NCBI GenBank assembly: GCA_963834135.1 | Contig: CAWIAN010000013.1 | Span: 372,001-436,000 of the forward strand | Reading direction: 5' to 3' | Length of the DNA stretch: 64,000 nt | DNA from: Bog-257 sp963834135 | Lineage (GTDB): Bacteria; Acidobacteriota; Terriglobia; Terriglobales; Acidobacteriaceae | Shown: piece after piece, positions 60,788 through 64,000 of the stretch | Position numbering within the stretch: the stretch's first letter is position 1 | Layout: every line of letters starts with the position of its first letter | Program-made: the position numbers and the translations under genes | Notes under the pieces: generated by a model | Databases searched by the model: none | Told to the model about the DNA's origin: nothing | Seen by the model: the letters and a program-made list of their open reading frames with translations, nothing else

Positions 60788-62659
60788 CTACTTGCTAGTC
60801 GCCAACTGCTGCTTCCGCTCCGCATGCAAGGCTTGCAGCGCATAGACCTTGGCCTCGCCGCGTTGCAATGCCGGGATGCCGTCGCAGGCAGCCTTGGCGG
60901 CTGAAAGTGTTGTAATCGTCGGAATGCGAGCCGTTACGGCGGCCCGGCGGATTGCCTTCTCGTCGAACCAGGGCTCGACGCCGTGCGGTGTGTTGATGAT
61001 CAGCTGAATGCGCTCGCCTTTGATCAGGTCGACCACGTTCGGCCGGCCTTCCTTTACCTTGTAAACGCGCTCGACCCGAAGTCCGGCGTCTTCCAGCACG
61101 CGTGCGGTGCCGTGCGTCGCGACGATGCTGAAGCCGAGTTCGACAAAGCGTTTTGCCAGATCCGCCATGAAAGGTTTGTCGCGATCGTTGCCGCTCATGA
61201 AGATCGTTCCTGACGTTGGCAGCACTTGACCCGCGGCAGACTGCGCCTTGGCGAAGGCCTCACCGAAATTATCAGCAACGCCCATCACTTCGCCGGTCGA
61301 CTTCATCTCCGGACCCAGGACGGTATCGACGCCGGGGAACTTGCCCCAGGGAAATACCGGCGACTTCACGAAGTAGAAGTTGCCGGTGTCGAGATCGCTC
61401 TTGCTGGCAACGTTATCGGGCAGGAACTCACGCAGCTTGCGGCCGGTCATCAGACGCGCGGCAATCTTCGCCAGCGGAACGCCGGTGGCTTTTGAAACGT
61501 ACGGCACGGTGCGCGAGGCGCGAGGATTGACCTCGATGACGAATACCTTATCGCGCTGAATGGCGTACTGCACGTTCATCAGTCCGACCACCTTTAACGC
61601 GCGCGCCAGCTGGAAGGTGTAGTCGCGGATCGTATTCAGCAGGTGCTTCGGGATATCGACCGCGGGCAGAACGCACGACGAATCGCCGGAGTGAATGCCG
61701 GCCTCCTCGATGTGCTGCATGATGCCGCCAATCACGACGTCTTCGCCGTCGGAGATGGCGTCGACGTCGATCTCGGTTGCCGACTCGAGGAAGTGGTCGA
61801 TCAGGACCGGGCGCTCCTGCGAGTATTCCACCGCTTCTTTCATGTACTGAATGAGCGAGTCATCGTCATAGACAAGCGCCATCGCGCGTCCGCCAAGCAC
61901 GTACGAAGGCCGCACCAGCACCGGATAGCAGATGCGATTCGCATGAACGATTGCTTCTTCCACGCTGGTGGCCATCGCGCCGAGCGGCTGCGGGATCGAC
62001 AGCTCTTCCAGCAGCTTGCCGAACCGCTTGCGGTCTTCCGCCAGGTCGATGCTTTCAGGCGAAGTGCCGATGATAGGCACGCCCGCGGCTTTCAACGGTA
62101 GGGCGAGATTCAACGGCGTCTGTCCGCCGAACTGCACGATCACGCCAATCTCCGCGCCTCCTGAAGCCTCGTGATCGTAAACCGCCATCACGTCTTCGAA
62201 GGTCAGCGGCTCGAAATAGAGACGGTCGCTGGTGTCGTAGTCGGTCGAAACGGTCTCAGGATTGCAGTTAATCATGATCGTCTCGTAACCGTCGTCGCGC
62301 AGCGCGAAGGCCGCGTGGCAGCAGGCGTAATCGAATTCGATACCCTGGCCTATGCGATTCGGGCCGCTGCCCAGAATGATGACTTTCTTGCTTGTCGGTC
62401 GGCGGCGCCTCGTCTTCTTCTTCGTAGGTCGAATAAAGATAGGGCGTGTAGCTTTCGAACTCAGCGGCGCAGGTGTCGACGCGCTTGAACACCGGGCGGA
62501 CGCCGTGCTCCTTGCGCAGCTGATAGACCTTCTCGGCGGCGCTGCGACCGTTCTTAATTCCAGCGCTTCGCCGAGGCGCGCATCGGAGAAGCCCATGCGC
62601 TTGATCTCGATCAGCCGCTCGGCGTCGATCGGCTTCGAAGCCAAGCTTCGCCTGCACAT
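60788..62659 (-). CDS. carB: Carbamoyl-phosphate synthase large subunit, C-terminal frame
   Basis: This frame carries the second half of CarB: KKVIILGSGPNRIGQGIEFD (start of the second synthetase domain), MINCNPETVSTDYDTSDRLY, EVNPRASRTVPYVSKATG and the allosteric MGS-like end (LAKRFVELGFSIVATHGT). CarB makes carbamoyl phosphate for arginine and pyrimidines. The frame joins the upstream part through two further shifts (near 62560 and 62390), so 62390-62659 is only partly coding in this frame. The gene is complete at its 3' end, stopping at 60788. Confidence 0.9.
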   Translation of the reverse strand: MCRRSLASKPIDAERLIEIKRMGFSDARLGEALELRTVAAPPRRSISCARSTASARCSSASTPAPLSSKATRPIFIRPTKKKTRRRRPTSKKVIILGSGPNRIGQGIEFDYACCHAAFALRDDGYETIMINCNPETVSTDYDTSDRLYFEPLTFEDVMAVYDHEASGGAEIGVIVQFGGQTPLNLALPLKAAGVPIIGTSPESIDLAEDRKRFGKLLEELSIPQPLGAMATSVEEAIVHANRICYPVLVRPSYVLGGRAMALVYDDDSLIQYMKEAVEYSQERPVLIDHFLESATEIDVDAISDGEDVVIGGIMQHIEEAGIHSGDSSCVLPAVDIPKHLLNTIRDYTFQLARALKVVGLMNVQYAIQRDKVFVIEVNPRASRTVPYVSKATGVPLAKIAARLMTGRKLREFLPDNVASKSDLDTGNFYFVKSPVFPWGKFPGVDTVLGPEMKSTGEVMGVADNFGEAFAKAQSAAGQVLPTSGTIFMSGNDRDKPFMADLAKRFVELGFSIVATHGTARVLEDAGLRVERVYKVKEGRPNVVDLIKGERIQLIINTPHGVEPWFDEKAIRRAAVTARIPTITTLSAAKAACDGIPALQRGEAKVYALQALHAERKQQLATSK

Positions 62660-64000
62660 CGGAAATTTCCTTGAGCTGGTGCAGGAACCAGGGATCGATG
62701 TTGGTCATCTGCGTGAGCTCGCGCACGCTCATACCCTGGCTCAGCGCGTAACGGATGTATTGCAGCCGCTCCGGATGCGGCGTCACCAGCCGCTTGGTCA
62801 GGATGCGCGGCTCGATGTCGTCGGCGGTGGCTTTCTTGCCGGTCTCGAGCGAGCGCACTGCTTTCAGCAGCGCCTGCTTGAAGGTGCGCCCGATCGCCAT
62901 CACTTCGCCGACCGACTTCATCTGCGGGCCAAGCGATTCGTCGGCGCCCGGGAACTTCTCGAACTGCCATTTGGGAATCTTGACGACCACGTAGTCGAGC
63001 GTCGGCTCAAAGCACGCAGGCGTTTTGCGCGTGATGTCGTTGGTGATCTCGTCCAGCGTGTAGCCGACGGCGAGCTTGGCCGCGATCTTCGCGATCGGAA
63101 AGCCTGTCGCTTTCGACGCCAGCGCGGAGGAGCGCGACACGCGGGGGTTCATCTCAATGACGACCATGCGGCCGTTATGCGGATCTACGCCGAACTGAAT
63201 GTTCGAGCCGCCAGTCTCCACGCCAATCTCGCGAATGACGGCGATCGCTGCGTCGCGCATCGCCTGGTATTCGCGGTCGGTCAGCGTCTGCGCCGGAGCG
63301 ACGGTGATGGAGTCGCCGGTGTGGGTGCCCATCGGATCGAAGTTCTCGATGGAGCAGATGACGATGACGTTGTCGGCGAGATCGCGCATCAGCTCGAGCT
63401 CGTATTCTTTCCAGCCGAGAACGGATTCTTCCAGCAGCACTTCGTGAACCGGAGAGAGATCGAGTCCGCGGGCGAGCAGTTCCAGGAGTTCTTCGCGGTT
63501 GTAGGCGATGCCGCCGCCGGTTCCGCCCAGCGTGAATGACGGCCGCAGGATGACCGGGAAGCCGATCTTGCTGCTGAAGTCGAGACCGTCTTTGAGGTTG
63601 TTGACCAGCGACGACTTCGGGACGTCGAGCCCAATGGCGGTCATCGCATCTTTGAAGAGCAGGCGGTCTTCGGCCTTCTTGATGGCGCCGAGCTGCGCTC
63701 CGATGAGTTGCACATTGTACTTCTCAAGCACACCGCTGTCGGCGAGTTCGACCGCGAGGTTCAGCGCAGTTTGTCCTCCGACCGTGGGCAGCAGCGCAAA
63801 CACGCCCGTGCGGCCGCTTTCCTTGAGCATCTCGGATTCGACGCGGATGATCTCTTCCAGATACATGCGCGTGAGTGGCTCGATGTAGGTGCGGTCGGCC
63901 ATCTCGGGATCGGTCATGATGGTGGCCGGATTGGAGTTGGCAAGGACGACCTCGTAGCCTTCGGACTTGAGCGCCTTGCAGGCCTGCGCGCCCGAGTAGT
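62268..64000 (-). CDS. carB: Carbamoyl-phosphate synthase large subunit, N-terminal frame (5' end beyond window)
   Basis: This frame continues from the window edge: YSGAQACKALKSEGYEVVLA, then NSNPATIMTDPEMADRTYIE, GGTGGGIAYNREELLELL, MNPRVSRSSALASKATGFPI and KNGRSAAEKVYQLRKEHGV. It is the first half of CarB, with ATP-grasp domain 1 and the oligomerisation domain. True continuity breaks near 62630 (extra base) and 62560 (missing base in a G run), and 62390 (extra base). The start codon lies beyond 64000. Confidence 0.92.
   Translation of the reverse strand, partial: YSGAQACKALKSEGYEVVLANSNPATIMTDPEMADRTYIEPLTRMYLEEIIRVESEMLKESGRTGVFALLPTVGGQTALNLAVELADSGVLEKYNVQLIGAQLGAIKKAEDRLLFKDAMTAIGLDVPKSSLVNNLKDGLDFSSKIGFPVILRPSFTLGGTGGGIAYNREELLELLARGLDLSPVHEVLLEESVLGWKEYELELMRDLADNVIVICSIENFDPMGTHTGDSITVAPAQTLTDREYQAMRDAAIAVIREIGVETGGSNIQFGVDPHNGRMVVIEMNPRVSRSSALASKATGFPIAKIAAKLAVGYTLDEITNDITRKTPACFEPTLDYVVVKIPKWQFEKFPGADESLGPQMKSVGEVMAIGRTFKQALLKAVRSLETGKKATADDIEPRILTKRLVTPHPERLQYIRYALSQGMSVRELTQMTNIDPWFLHQLKEISDVQAKLGFEADRRRAADRDQAHGLLRCAPRRSAGIKNGRSAAEKVYQLRKEHGVRPVFKRVDTCAAEFESYTPYLYSTYEEEDEAPPTDKQESHHSGQRPESHRPGYRIRLRLLPRGLRAARRRLRDDHD

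Noticed and set aside
60788..64000. Two separate carbamoyl-phosphate synthase genes
   Set aside because: The two frames carry consecutive parts of one CarB with no missing or repeated portion, so it is one gene with frame breaks.

Overview
The window looks like chromosomal DNA of a soil-type Acidobacteriota, probably class Terriglobia. This is an inference from gene content, not from a marker gene. It rests on a full-length MacB/FtsX-type permease without its own ATPase (the acidobacterial 'ADOP' type), three seven-repeat GloVer (Gloeo/Verruco) secreted proteins, a sedolisin protease, and a decayed piece of an Oar-like TonB-dependent receptor. Intergenic space is crowded with short palindromic repeats. 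Base composition is moderately GC-rich by eye. I see no prophage, CRISPR array, integrase or intact insertion sequence.

Layout. 1-5 kb: secreted sedolisin, secreted HEIGEW-motif protein, EmrB-type efflux pump. 5-15 kb: ADOP permease, PPOX-fold protein, CPA-type antiporter overlapping an ion-channel gene, long transketolase-like enzyme, MltF-like lytic transglycosylase. 15-21 kb: three GloVer genes, the remnant of a fourth, a small secreted protein and a SnoaL-like protein. 21-28 kb: small TOBE/Mop protein facing a secreted molybdopterin-binding-type protein, transglutaminase-like protein, DinB protein, tRNA-Pro(GGG), TetR regulator, a 42-residue His-rich secreted peptide, threonine aldolase, RapZ. 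28-36 kb: Pro-rich secreted protein between inverted repeats, then a cytochrome c maturation locus (ccmF, esterase, ccmH, CcmI-like, membrane-anchored protein). 36-41 kb: hemerythrin, GNAT and glyA (overlapping), GT4 glycosyltransferase. 42-47 kb: RNase P RNA, a Tat/lipobox GMC oxidoreductase between direct repeats, and a methyltransferase-fetA-fetB operon. 47-54 kb: alkyltransferase-like protein, polyphosphate module (ppk, sixA, convergent ppx), GT39 glycosyltransferase. 54-64 kb: methyltransferase, PRC/MgtE_N/CBS protein, HAD phosphatase, ferritin-like protein with a long charged tail, DapA-like protein with an insert, VapBC-type toxin-antitoxin, and carB running off the right edge.

Points of interest. 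At least six families of short palindromic or low-complexity repeats punctuate the gaps, and some frame single genes. Several genes have a -10-like hexamer six to eight bases before the start codon and no ribosome-binding site, which suggests leaderless transcripts. Five single-base reading-frame breaks occur in three conserved genes (ppk, the HAD gene, and three in carB). In each case the missing protein continues in another frame, so sequence error is at least as likely as true gene loss. I do not see one clearly novel multi-gene system. The best candidates for undescribed biology are the GloVer seven-repeat cluster with a cysteine pair in nearly every repeat of one member, the secreted poly-histidine peptide, and the repeat-flanked cargo genes.
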